Assembly (NCBI RefSeq): GCF_013359815.1
Contig: NZ_JABMCF010000032.1
Coordinates: 124,001-188,000 of the forward strand
DNA length: 64,000 bases
Direction: 5' to 3'
Origin: Curtobacterium flaccumfaciens
GTDB taxonomy: Bacteria > Actinomycetota > Actinomycetes > Actinomycetales > Microbacteriaceae
Part shown: piece after piece, positions 52,380 through 60,836 of the stretch
Position numbering within the stretch: the stretch's first letter is position 1
Layout of the letters: the number at the start of each line of letters is the position of its first letter
Position numbers and translations under genes: made by a program
The notes under the pieces: model-generated
Told to the model about the DNA's origin: nothing
Databases searched by the model: none
The model's input: only the letters and a program-made list of their open reading frames with translations

Positions 52380-54362
52380 GTGTTCCGACCTTCCGAACGA
52401 CGCGTCCAACAGGGCGCGCTCGCCATCATGGCCCTGGCGGCCGTCGCCGGGACGGCCCTCGCCATCCCGCAGTCGGCGTCCGCCGCGGACAACTCCCTGA
52501 AGACCACCACCCCGATCAAGCACGTCGTCGTCATGTACGACGAGAACGTGTCGTTCGACCACTACTTCGGCACCTACCCGAAGGCCGCGAACACCGACGG
52601 CACCCGCTTCACCGCGGCGCGGAGCACTCCGAAGGTGAACACGCTCGCGTCCTCCGGCACCCTGACGAAGAACCCGAACGCCTACGCCCCGTCACGGCTG
52701 ACGCCCGCCCAGGCGCTCACGTGCGACCAGAACCACAACTACCTGCCCGAGCAGAAGGCCGTCGACGGGGGTGCCATGGACAAGTTCGTCGAGAGCACCT
52801 CGGTGGACACCTGCACCGGCCTGTACGGGTCCCCCGGCCTGACGATGGACTACTACGACGGCAACACCACCACCGGGCTGTGGAACTACGCCCAGAACTA
52901 CGCGATGAGCGACAACGCCTGGGACACCGGCTTCGGCCCCTCGACCCCCGGGGCGCTCAACCTGATCAGCGGCAACACCCACGGCGGCACGGGCGTCGAC
53001 TCCGTCACCGGTGCCACGGTGCCGACCTCGACCGCCGTCGTCGCGAAGGACGCCGCGGGCCAGGGCACCGTCACCGCCGACCCGGACCCCGCCTACGACG
53101 ACTGCTCCGACAAGGACCACACGTCGACGTCGAACCTGGTGAAGATGTCGGGCAAGAACATCGGCGACCTGCTCAACGCGAAGGGCGTCACCTGGGGCTG
53201 GTTCCAGGGCGGCTTCACCCCGACGACGGCCTACGCGGGCACCGGCACGCTCGCCAAGTGCGACGCCACCACGACGAACGTCGGCGGCTCGGTCAGCAAC
53301 GACTACTCGCCGCACCACAACCCGTTCGCGTACTACGCGTCGACGTCGAACCCGCACCACCTGGCACCGACGAGCGACCGCATGATCGGCTCCACCGACC
53401 GGGCGAACCACCAGTACGACCTGTCCGCGTTCGACACGGCCCTCGCCGAGCACCGGATGCCCGCCGTGTCCTTCCTCAAGGCACCCGAGGCCCAGGACGG
53501 CCACGCCGCGTACTCCGACCCGCTCGACGAGCAGAAGTTCCTGACGTCGAAGATCAACGAGATCGAGCGGTCGCCGGAGTGGTCGAGCACGGCCATCGTC
53601 ATCAACTACGACGACTCGGACGGCTGGTACGACCACGTCGCGCCCACGATCCTGAACGGCTCGACGGACTCCTCGAACGACACCACGGTCTGCACCACGG
53701 CCGCGACCAAGGTCGGTGTCGCCGGTGGGTACCTCGACCGCTGTGGCCCCTCGCAGCGGCTGCCGTACCTCGTCATCTCGCCGTTCGCCAAGCAGAACCA
53801 CGTCGACCACACCGCCATCGAGCAGACGTCGACCACAAAGTTCATCGAGGACAACTGGTCGACCGGGCGGATCGGTGACCAGTCGTTCGACGCCCGGGCC
53901 GGGTCCATCCGGAGCATGTTCGACTTCACGCACCCGCAGCACCGCGAGGTGCTCCTGAACACGAAGAGCGGTGCGGTCTCGCGGATCGTGTCCACGGTCG
54001 TCACGCCGAAGCCGACCCCGAAGCCCACGACGAAGCCGCACACGGGGACCGGCGGCACGGGCGCGGGCCCCGGTTCCGGTGGAACGGCAGGAACGGCGGG
54101 CACGGCCGGCACGGCGGGTACGGCCGGCACGGGCGCCGGCACGGGCAGCGGGGCCGCGACTGCCTCGAGCGCCGCAGCAGGAGCCGGAGCCGCCGGGCAG
54201 ACCGTTGCCGCCGATCCGTCCGCGACCGACCCGTCCGCGACGCGCCTGGCGTTCACCGGCGTGCAGCTCACCGGGGTCACGATCGCCGCGATCGTGTTCC
54301 TGATGGCCGGCATCGCGCTGGTCGTCGTCCGCCGTCGACAGCTCCGGCGTCGGGCCGACTGA
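52380..54362 (+). CDS. Surface-anchored phosphoesterase (AcpA/phospholipase C-like)
   Basis: The product has 660 residues from GTG at 52380 with GAGAGG at -7. Signal peptide: residues 1-36 ending QSASAAD. The catalytic domain begins KHVVVMYDENVSFDHYFGTYP (metal/nucleophile region of the phosphoesterase family, PF04185), continues with DNAWDTGFGPSTPGALNLISG, and INYDDSDGWYDHVAP near 410. A Pro/Thr/Gly/Ala linker (TPKPTPKPTTK, GTAGTAGTAGTAG) leads to LAFTG near residue 622, a hydrophobic span and RRRQLRRRAD. It thus is a wall-linked acid phosphatase or phospholipase. It lies 94 bp after efeB and may respond to the same conditions. Confidence 0.9.
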   Translation: MFRPSERRVQQGALAIMALAAVAGTALAIPQSASAADNSLKTTTPIKHVVVMYDENVSFDHYFGTYPKAANTDGTRFTAARSTPKVNTLASSGTLTKNPNAYAPSRLTPAQALTCDQNHNYLPEQKAVDGGAMDKFVESTSVDTCTGLYGSPGLTMDYYDGNTTTGLWNYAQNYAMSDNAWDTGFGPSTPGALNLISGNTHGGTGVDSVTGATVPTSTAVVAKDAAGQGTVTADPDPAYDDCSDKDHTSTSNLVKMSGKNIGDLLNAKGVTWGWFQGGFTPTTAYAGTGTLAKCDATTTNVGGSVSNDYSPHHNPFAYYASTSNPHHLAPTSDRMIGSTDRANHQYDLSAFDTALAEHRMPAVSFLKAPEAQDGHAAYSDPLDEQKFLTSKINEIERSPEWSSTAIVINYDDSDGWYDHVAPTILNGSTDSSNDTTVCTTAATKVGVAGGYLDRCGPSQRLPYLVISPFAKQNHVDHTAIEQTSTTKFIEDNWSTGRIGDQSFDARAGSIRSMFDFTHPQHREVLLNTKSGAVSRIVSTVVTPKPTPKPTTKPHTGTGGTGAGPGSGGTAGTAGTAGTAGTAGTGAGTGSGAATASSAAAGAGAAGQTVAADPSATDPSATRLAFTGVQLTGVTIAAIVFLMAGIALVVVRRRQLRRRAD

Positions 54363-54470
54363 CACGACGCGGGTCGACCGACGCGTCGCGTCGACTGACA
54401 CAACGCGTCGGGTCGACCGACACGACGCGTCGCGTCGACCGACACGACGCGTCGCGTCGACCGACACGAC
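54363..54470. repeat. 22-bp tandem repeat array
   Basis: GACACGACGCGTCGCGTCGACC occurs twice perfectly (adjacent) and three degraded copies precede it, directly after the phosphoesterase stop. It contains nested palindromes (ACGCGT, GTCGAC). It is followed by a terminator hairpin. No CRISPR-like spacers. Confidence 0.85.
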
Positions 54471-54478
54471 CGAACGGC

Positions 54479-54505
54479 GCCCCGGAGCGTGCTGCGCTCC
54501 GGGGC
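54479..54505. terminator. Bidirectional terminator hairpin
   Basis: GCCCCGGAGCG-TGCTG-CGCTCCGGGGC between the convergent phosphoesterase and CPBP genes. Confidence 0.75.
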
Positions 54506-54583
54506 ACCGTCGCGTCCGCGCGGGGTCGCCACGCGCCGGTCGGCACATCGTCCGCCAGTGCAGCGGCCGTCGCGTCCGTTCCC

Positions 54584-55474
54584 TCAGACCACGTCGGCCG
54601 GGAGGCGCGGCTCGCCTCCCGGCACCACGACCGCCCCCATGGGCGGTACCGTCCGCCACCGCTTCACGAGCCGACGGGGTCGGTCGTCGTACCAGGCGAT
54701 GACCCCGCCGGCCACGATGCCGAACGCGAGCACCCCGAACGAGAACAGCCCGATCAGGCCGAGCAGCGTCAGCTTGCCGAAGTCGCCCGTGTCCGCGGTC
54801 GCCGAGAACCCGATGGACCCGAAGTCCCAGAAGGCGTGCAGCAGCACCGGGGCGAGCAGCGAGCCGGTCAGCCGGCGCGCGACGTACAGCGTCGACCCGA
54901 ACGACGCCGCGAACACGACCTGGATGAGCGTCGGCCCGATCCCGGCACCGGCGAGCGCGTTGAGCAGGTGCAGCAGCCCGAACAGTGCGCACGACAGGGC
55001 CCAGACCCCCATCTCCGGCAGGCGCCGCCGCAGCCCGACGAGCAGGGTCCCGCGGGCCATGAGCTCCTCGAAGACCCCGACGAACAGCACCCCGACGGCG
55101 AGCAGCAGGAAGTAGTGCGCGGGCAGCGCCGTCCAGTCGATCAGGGGCAGCCGGACGACGCACACCACGAGCACGAGGACCGGTGCGAGCATCGTCCACC
55201 GCAGCCGCGTCCGGACCGGGTCGACCGTGGCGATCCGCCACCAGCCGAGCGCCGTGACGAACAGGGCGAGTGCCACGACGGCGATGCCCTCGGGGATGAC
55301 CAGGGCGTGCACGACGCTGTCGACCGTCTGCGCGAGGGTCGCGTAGTCGTCGCTCGGCCGAGACCGCCAGGCGCTGATCGCCGCGAAGACCACGATCGGC
55401 GCGAGCCCGAGCAGCAGCGACGGGGGCACCGGCCAGCGACGGCGGCGGGCTCGGACGGGGGCGGTGGTGGTCAC
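54584..55474 (-). CDS. CPBP family intramembrane protease
   Basis: The product has 296 residues from GTG at 55474; an ATG further upstream would lie near the divergent promoter. About eight membrane segments are predicted. Motif 1 is FEELMARGTLLVGLRRRLP (EExxxR), motif 2 FGLLHLLNALAG, and motif 3 VLLHAFWDFG. TACAAC 6 nt before GTG fits a leaderless start. It is the third CPBP protein here. It diverges from the DtxR-type gene with a 37-bp gap, so the two promoters overlap. Confidence 0.9.
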   Translation of the reverse strand: MTTTAPVRARRRRWPVPPSLLLGLAPIVVFAAISAWRSRPSDDYATLAQTVDSVVHALVIPEGIAVVALALFVTALGWWRIATVDPVRTRLRWTMLAPVLVLVVCVVRLPLIDWTALPAHYFLLLAVGVLFVGVFEELMARGTLLVGLRRRLPEMGVWALSCALFGLLHLLNALAGAGIGPTLIQVVFAASFGSTLYVARRLTGSLLAPVLLHAFWDFGSIGFSATADTGDFGKLTLLGLIGLFSFGVLAFGIVAGGVIAWYDDRPRRLVKRWRTVPPMGAVVVPGGEPRLPADVV

Positions 55475-55511
55475 CTCCCGGTTGTACCAGGCGGGTCGTA
55501 CGATTGGCGGT

Positions 55512-56201
55512 ATGCGCCTGCCATCCCTGTCCACCATGGCAGAGGACTACGTCAAGCTCATCTGGAAGGCCAGCGAGCGCGGCGGGCCCGGCTTGGCGAC
55601 GCGGGACATCGCGGCGTCGCTGAAGGTGTCGGCGTCGACGGTGTCGGGCAACCTCAAGAAGCTCGACCGTGACGGCCTGATCGAGCACACCCCGTACTAC
55701 GGCGTCGTGCTCACCCCGCTCGGGCAGCAGGTCGCGGTGGCGATGGTCCGGCGACACCGGCTGATCGAGACGTTCCTGGTGGAGCGGCTCGACTACTCGT
55801 GGGACGAGGTCCACACCGAGGCCGAGGCCCTGGAGCACGCCGTGTCCGAGCAGTTCCTCGACCGGGTCGACGCCGACCTCGGCCACCCGACGCACGACCC
55901 CCACGGTGACCCGATCCCCGGGGCGGACGGCATCGTGCCGGACTCCCCCGGCACGCTCCTCGGCGCGATCGAGCCGGGAGCGTGCGGCACCGTCGACCGG
56001 GTCTCGGACGACGACCCCTCGCTGCTGCGGTACTTCGACGAGCTCGGGGTGGGACTGGGCACGCACCTGCGGGTCGAGCGGGTGCGGGACTACGCCGGCG
56101 TCATCGCAGTGTCGCGGCGGGCGACCGACGGCTCGGAGTCCCTCGTCGACCTGCCGGCCGCCGCCGCGTCCTCCATCTGGCTCGCACCCGACGGCGACTG
56201 A
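55512..56201 (+). CDS. DtxR/MntR-family metal-dependent regulator
   Basis: The product has 229 residues. The N-terminal winged HTH is MAEDYVKLIWKASERGGPGLATRDIAASLKVSASTVSGNLKKLDRDGL; the dimerisation domain has metal-site residues in RRHRLIETFLVERLDYSWDEVHTEAEALEHAVSEQFLDRVDADLGHPTHDPHGDPIP, with the usual H-x-E-A-E-x-L-EH pattern. A C-terminal SH3-like (FeoA) domain follows. It represses metal transport genes in the Mn/Fe-bound state. TACGAT lies 7 nt before ATG, so the mRNA is leaderless. Position near efeO/efeB suggests iron or manganese control but does not prove it. Confidence 0.93.
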   Translation: MRLPSLSTMAEDYVKLIWKASERGGPGLATRDIAASLKVSASTVSGNLKKLDRDGLIEHTPYYGVVLTPLGQQVAVAMVRRHRLIETFLVERLDYSWDEVHTEAEALEHAVSEQFLDRVDADLGHPTHDPHGDPIPGADGIVPDSPGTLLGAIEPGACGTVDRVSDDDPSLLRYFDELGVGLGTHLRVERVRDYAGVIAVSRRATDGSESLVDLPAAAASSIWLAPDGD

Positions 56202-56239
56202 CCGCGCTGCGTGTGCGGGCCGGCCGGTCGGCTGGCCGG

Positions 56240-56345
56240 GACACCCCGCTCACGCCCGTCGACTGGTCACGGTCTGTCGCCCGACAGCCCCGCAACCGAC
56301 GGTCCGCGACCACTCGGTGCCCAGCGCACGGGGCGTCGTGACCGC
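56240..56345. repeat. 106-bp direct repeat, left copy
   Basis: Runs from GACACCCCGCTCAC to GGCGTCGTGACCGC. It is repeated at 56434-56539 with scattered substitutions; the core CAACCGACGGTCCGCGACCA is identical. A third partial core is at about 56567-56590. The whole 56202-56617 gap (416 bp) holds only these repeats and one hairpin; I see no gene. Confidence 0.85.
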
Positions 56346-56374
56346 ACCACGGCCCGCGAACGCGCGTGGCGTCG

Positions 56375-56414
56375 GACGGGAGGCCCGGTGCGCGGCCGCC
56401 ACGCGCCTCCCGTC
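56375..56414. terminator. 40-bp hairpin between the direct repeats
   Basis: GACGGGAGGC and GCCTCCCGTC flank a 20-bp interior. The same 10-bp arms and the same total length are found at 36006-36045. It could terminate the DtxR-type or HEAT-repeat transcripts, which converge here. Confidence 0.5.
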
Positions 56415-56433
56415 CGGCGCCCCCACCGGTCAC

Positions 56434-56539
56434 GACACCCCGCTCACCTCCGCCGAGCGGTCACCACCTGTCGCCCGGCAGCCCCGCAACCGACGGTCCG
56501 CGACCACTCGGCACCCCGGCCACGAGGCGTCGTGACCGC
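56434..56539. repeat. 106-bp direct repeat, right copy
   Basis: Partner of 56240-56345, starting 194 bp from it and of equal length. Upstream half more diverged, downstream core nearly identical. Confidence 0.85.
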
Positions 56540-56617
56540 GCGACGCGCCCACCCCACCACCGCGACGCCGACGGTTCTCGACCACTCAGCCCGCCCGGCC
56601 GCGCGCGCCGGCCGGCC

Positions 56618-57262
56618 CTAGCCCTTGACGGACCGCGTCCGGCCGAGGGCGACCTCGCGCCGAGCCCGTTCGAGCGCGTACTCGGACGCGACGCCGGGGT
56701 CGTGCAGCAGGCGTTCGGTCTCGCGCACGTGCTCCCGGACGGCCTCGGTCCCCCGGTCGGCGGCCGCGGCGAGGACCGGTCCGACGGTGTCCTCGCCGAG
56801 TCCCACCAGGGCACGCGACAGGCTGAGCCGACGCTCGCGGTCGCCGATGCCGAGCTGCACGGCGAGGGTCCGCGCGAGCGACGCCCGCTCGTCGTCCGGC
56901 ACCAGTGCGACGGCCGTCCGCCAGGCGGCGCGGAGCACCCCGTCGTCGTGGTCCTCGAGCAGCGGGCGCACCGCCGGCCACGCCTCCGGGTCGCCGATCT
57001 TCGACAGGGTGTGGAGCGCCTGGCTGCGGGCCTGCGGCTCGGGGCGCTCGAGCTCGGGCAGCACGCGGGCGACGACGTCGTCGGCTGGGTGCCGGGTGAG
57101 CGCCCACGTCAGCATGTCGCGGACGAAGAAGTCCGGCTCGACGGCGCACTGCGCGACGAGAACCTCGAGGTCCGCGGGGTCCGGGGTGGTCCCCGCGGCC
57201 ATCACGGCCTGCAGCCGGGCGGAGGATCGCGGATCGGCGAGGGCATCGGTGAGCGTGGTCAT
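56618..57262 (-). CDS. HEAT-repeat protein
   Basis: The product has 214 residues, all helical, with HEAT-like repeats: SSARLQAVMAAGTTPDPADLEVLVAQCA, DFFVRDMLTWALTRHPADDVVARVLPEL, PEPQARSQALHTLSKIGDPEAWPAVRPLLED, DGVLRAAWRTAVALV. Such alpha-solenoids serve as binding scaffolds; partner is unknown. ATG at 57262. It converges on the repeat-filled gap 56202-56617. No enzymatic motif is visible. Confidence 0.85.
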   Translation of the reverse strand: MTTLTDALADPRSSARLQAVMAAGTTPDPADLEVLVAQCAVEPDFFVRDMLTWALTRHPADDVVARVLPELERPEPQARSQALHTLSKIGDPEAWPAVRPLLEDHDDGVLRAAWRTAVALVPDDERASLARTLAVQLGIGDRERRLSLSRALVGLGEDTVGPVLAAAADRGTEAVREHVRETERLLHDPGVASEYALERARREVALGRTRSVKG

Positions 57263-57370
57263 CCGTCCATCGAAGCCCCTCGCGCCGGGGCCGTGTCAAG
57301 CATCGGGGCATAGCGTCGGGAGACGTGCGGTTCGCTCCCACCGCACCCCCGACCACGAAAGGACCTCCGT

Positions 57371-58324
57371 ATGCCCCGCATCGGTACCAGTGACCTGCAC
57401 GTGTTCCCCCTCGCCCTCGGCGGCAACGTCTTCGGGTGGACGGCGGACGAGTCGACCTCGCACCAGGTCCTCGACGCCTACACCGCAGCCGGTGGCGACT
57501 TCATCGACACCGCGGACGTCTACTCGGCCTGGGCGCCGGGCAACTCGGGCGGCGAGTCCGAGCGGGTCATCGGTTCGTGGCTGCGCGCCTCGGGCAAGCG
57601 GGACGACGTCGTCATCGCCACGAAGGGCTCGCAGCACCCGGAGTTCCAGGGCCTCGCCGCGGACACCGTCGCCGCAGCTGCCCGCGCGAGCCTCGAGCGC
57701 CTCGGCACCGACCGGATCGACCTGTACTACGCGCACTTCGACGACCAGTCGACCCCGCTCGAGGAGACCGTTCGCGCCTTCGACCAGCTCGTGCAGGACG
57801 GCCTGGTCCGCTACACCGCGATCTCGAACTACTCGAAGGACCGTGCCGCGGAGTGGATCCGCATCGCGACGGAGAACGGCCTCGCCCAGCCCGTCGCCAT
57901 CCAGCCGCACTACAACCTGGTCACCCGCCAGCCGTACGAGGCCGAGATCGCACCGCTCGCGCACGAGCACGGACTCGGCGTCGTGCCGTACTTCTCGCTC
58001 GCCGCGGGGTTCCTGACCGGCAAGTACCGCTCGAAGGACGACTTCGCGGGCAAGGACCGCGAGGGCCAGGTGTCCGGCTACTTCACCGACGAGGGGCTCG
58101 CCGTCGTGGACGCCCTGTCCTCGATCGCCGATGCGCACGGCTCCGAGATCGCCACGGTCGCGCTCGCGTGGCTGCAGGCGCAGCCCGACGTCGTCGCGCC
58201 GATCGCGAGCGCCCGGAACACCGAGCAGCTGCCGGCGCTGCTGGCCTCGGCGGAGCTCGAGCTCACCGCCGACGAGCTGCAGACGCTGTCCGACGTGTCG
58301 GCGAAGGTGCCCGCGAGCGCCTGA
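57371..58324 (+). CDS. Aldo/keto reductase
   Basis: The product has 317 residues from ATG at 57371 with GAAAGGACCTCC upstream (leader from TAGCGT near 57310). AKR signature residues: DFIDTADVYSAW (Asp and catalytic Tyr about 46-52), VVIATKGSQHP (Lys) and IDLYYAHFDDQSTPLEE (His). C-terminal NADPH-binding motif ASARNTEQL. It probably reduces an aldehyde or ketone with NADPH; the loop lengths fit the AKR11/IolS-like group. No operon partners. Confidence 0.93.
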   Translation: MPRIGTSDLHVFPLALGGNVFGWTADESTSHQVLDAYTAAGGDFIDTADVYSAWAPGNSGGESERVIGSWLRASGKRDDVVIATKGSQHPEFQGLAADTVAAAARASLERLGTDRIDLYYAHFDDQSTPLEETVRAFDQLVQDGLVRYTAISNYSKDRAAEWIRIATENGLAQPVAIQPHYNLVTRQPYEAEIAPLAHEHGLGVVPYFSLAAGFLTGKYRSKDDFAGKDREGQVSGYFTDEGLAVVDALSSIADAHGSEIATVALAWLQAQPDVVAPIASARNTEQLPALLASAELELTADELQTLSDVSAKVPASA

Positions 58325-58367
58325 CGCCGGCGCTGTCCGCACCGCGGCACGCACCGCCGCCGATGCA

Positions 58368-58409
58368 GAACGACATCCCCGACGTCGCACGACATCGGGG
58401 ATGTCGTTC
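58368..58409. terminator. Bidirectional terminator-like hairpin
   Basis: GAACGACATCCCCGA and its exact complement around a 12-bp loop, 44 bp after the reductase stop. The rest of the gap (to 58559) is rich in CGACGT and CCGACCCGCGCC short repeats; no gene seen. Confidence 0.7.
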
Positions 58410-58559
58410 GTTGCACACGCGGACAGTCCCGGGGCGCGAGGAACGACGGTGTCGTTGTCGTACGACGTCGACATCGTCGTTCGACGTCGGACGTCGGACG
58501 TCGACCGCCCGACCCGCGCCGGCCGCCCGACCCGCGCCGCCCGCCCGCCCGACCCGCCC

Positions 58560-60836
58560 CTACGCCCCCGGCGCCAACGACCCGGTCAGCGGCTGCCCCG
58601 ACGACCGCGTCACGAAGCACGCGATGAACCGGTCACCCTGGTCCCACGTCGCCTGGTCCGGCGCGTAGGAACCCTGCACCTGCACGTCCCCCACGGCAGC
58701 GGCGGCCGAGGCGTTCAGCGCGGTGTCGGACTGGCACTGGTCGGCCGCCTGGGTCGCCAGGGCCTCGGCACCGGGGTAGGTGTCACCTTCGACGGCGAGG
58801 CGTGCGGTCAGCTGCCCGATGTGCGGCGTCGCGCAGTCCACCACCGTGAAGGTCTGCGACCACGCGTTCGTGAACGGCGACAGGCACTCCCCGCCAGCCA
58901 GGTCGGTCCACGGGTGCTCGCCGGGCAGGGCCGGGGTCGTGGCGAACTGCAGCGTGGCGGCCGGTGCTGCGGCGCCACCCGGCTGCGAGGCCGACGCCGA
59001 CGCCGCAGCGCTCGGGGTCGCCGGCGCCGACGAGGCAGCCACCGGCGACTTCGTCGGCACGGCCTGGTCGGCGATGTTGTTGCCGAGGATCCACTTCGAC
59101 AGCAAGAACACCAGCACGATGAGCACGAGGATCAGCGCGATCGACCCGTAGATCAGCAGCTGCTTGCCGCGCTTGCCCTCGTTCCGCAGCCGCGCGAAGC
59201 CCTCGTTGATGAAGTTGTCGCGATCGCCGGGCTGCCGGTCCGGACCGCCGGCCGGCCGCCCAGCAGCAGCGGGCGCGGGGGCAGCGGCAGGAGCGGCAGC
59301 AGCCGCGGGCACGGCAGCCGCCGGCATCATCCGCGTCCCGGTGTCCTCCGGGTCGTAGCCGGTGCCACCGAGCTGCCCGACGGCCTCGGTGCCGAACAGG
59401 TCCTTGATGGCACTCGTGTCACTGGTCTCGCGGCCGTCCCACTCGGACTGGTCCAGGTCGTCCGGCGCCGCGGCGGGCAGGGACTCCGGCTGCGGACCGG
59501 TGTCGTTCCCACGCAGCCCGAGCACGGCGTCGAGGTCCTGCCCCACCGACGGCGGCAGGTGCGCCGGGTGCTCCTGGGCGCCGGCGGTCGGCTCGACGAG
59601 CGGCGGCGCGGTGGTCGGCGGCACGGTCGCGTCGGGCTCGGACCACCAGGGCGTCCCGGCCGCCGGCATCGCGGTGGTCGGGGCATCGGCCTGGAGGCCC
59701 TCGGTCGCGTCCGGCACGTCGCCTCCGGCGGGCGCACGGGGCACGTCCACGGCCTCGGTCGCCTCCGACGGAGCGGCGCCAGCGGCACCAGCGACAGCAG
59801 CAGCAGCACCTGCACCGGCCCCGACACCCGGGACCGCCGGGGGAACCACCGGCGGCGCGGGGACCGCCGGCGGCACCGGGTAGGTCCGCGGTGCCTGCGG
59901 CAGCCCGGAGGCCGGGGTGTCGACCTCGCCTGCGACGACCTCGTCCTCGTCGTCCAACTCGTCGGCGAGCGACCAGGACCCGGCGGACAGCGCGGTGGTG
60001 TCGAACGAGTCGGTGGTCAGCGTCGCCGGGACCTCGCCGGGCTCGTCGTCGTCGCCGATCGCCCAGTCGAACGGCCGGTCGTGGGCACCGGTCTGCGTGG
60101 GGACCGGCCCGGTGCTGGTGATGCGCAACAGGTCGGTGAAGGTCGGCGGTTCCTCGGTCGGGGGCAGCACGTTCTCGACACCGAGGGGCTGCGGCGCAGC
60201 GGGAGCAACCGGCGCCACGGACTCCGGGTGGTTCCCGGTCGCGCGGCCGAGCCAGTCGACGTCGGCGCGGCCCTCGCCGAACGGGTCGACGCGGCGACGC
60301 TCGTCCTCGATCGCCTTCGACGCGGCAGCTCGTTCGTCGCGGTGGGTCTGTGCCGTCGGCAGCACGATCGACGACGGGTGCGGCGCGGTGGAGTCCGGCG
60401 CGACGTCGGCGGCGGCCGGGATCCGGTCGTGCAGAGTGGAGCGCTCGTGCTCGACGACGGCGTCGGGGTTCTCGGAGGGCGCGAGCAGCTCGGGTGGCAT
60501 CGAGATGGCCTGGGTCGCGCCGTCGTCGAGCGCCGGAGCAGCAGGTGCAGGCGCGGCAGGCCCAGGAGCAGCAGCCTCCGCCTCCCCCTCGGCCACGAAC
60601 GGCTCCGGCAGCGGCGCGCCCGTCTCACGGGCGGTGCGCTCGGCCTCGCGGCGTTCCCGCCGCGACGGCCAGTCCTCCTCGCCGCGCGGAGCCCCGAAGA
60701 TGTCCGCAGCGCTGCGGAGACCGTGGAACGGAGCGTCCGATCCGGACGCACGCCGAGCCTCCAGGCCGTCGTCCCCGTCTGCCGGGCCGGCGGTGCCGTC
60801 GGGTTCGCGTGCGTCGTCCGGACGCTCCTCGGTCAC
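58560..60836 (-). CDS. Membrane protein with long disordered N-terminus and septum-formation domain
   Basis: The product has 758 residues from GTG at 60836, overlapping pyrE by 4 bp. About 555 residues are cytoplasmic, acidic and Pro/Ala/Glu/Asp-rich, with no globular fold visible except an initial EDWPSRRERREAERTAR segment. One transmembrane helix (LLIYGSIALILVLIVLVFLL, about 560-582) precedes a Ser/Ala/Pro linker and an extracytoplasmic domain with conserved Cys: LAGGECLSPF, VVDCATPHIGQL, ADQCQSD, FIACFVTRSSG, the pattern of the actinobacterial septum formation family. A function in division or wall assembly is inferred from that family. The disordered part may recruit partners. Confidence 0.82.
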   Translation of the reverse strand: MTEERPDDAREPDGTAGPADGDDGLEARRASGSDAPFHGLRSAADIFGAPRGEEDWPSRRERREAERTARETGAPLPEPFVAEGEAEAAAPGPAAPAPAAPALDDGATQAISMPPELLAPSENPDAVVEHERSTLHDRIPAAADVAPDSTAPHPSSIVLPTAQTHRDERAAASKAIEDERRRVDPFGEGRADVDWLGRATGNHPESVAPVAPAAPQPLGVENVLPPTEEPPTFTDLLRITSTGPVPTQTGAHDRPFDWAIGDDDEPGEVPATLTTDSFDTTALSAGSWSLADELDDEDEVVAGEVDTPASGLPQAPRTYPVPPAVPAPPVVPPAVPGVGAGAGAAAAVAGAAGAAPSEATEAVDVPRAPAGGDVPDATEGLQADAPTTAMPAAGTPWWSEPDATVPPTTAPPLVEPTAGAQEHPAHLPPSVGQDLDAVLGLRGNDTGPQPESLPAAAPDDLDQSEWDGRETSDTSAIKDLFGTEAVGQLGGTGYDPEDTGTRMMPAAAVPAAAAAPAAAPAPAAAGRPAGGPDRQPGDRDNFINEGFARLRNEGKRGKQLLIYGSIALILVLIVLVFLLSKWILGNNIADQAVPTKSPVAASSAPATPSAAASASASQPGGAAAPAATLQFATTPALPGEHPWTDLAGGECLSPFTNAWSQTFTVVDCATPHIGQLTARLAVEGDTYPGAEALATQAADQCQSDTALNASAAAAVGDVQVQGSYAPDQATWDQGDRFIACFVTRSSGQPLTGSLAPGA

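Noticed and set aside
52692-56066. 1124-codon minus-strand open frame
   Set aside because: Spans the phosphoesterase gene, intergenic repeats and the DtxR-type gene in antisense, and overlaps a well-supported CPBP gene. Low-complexity translation.
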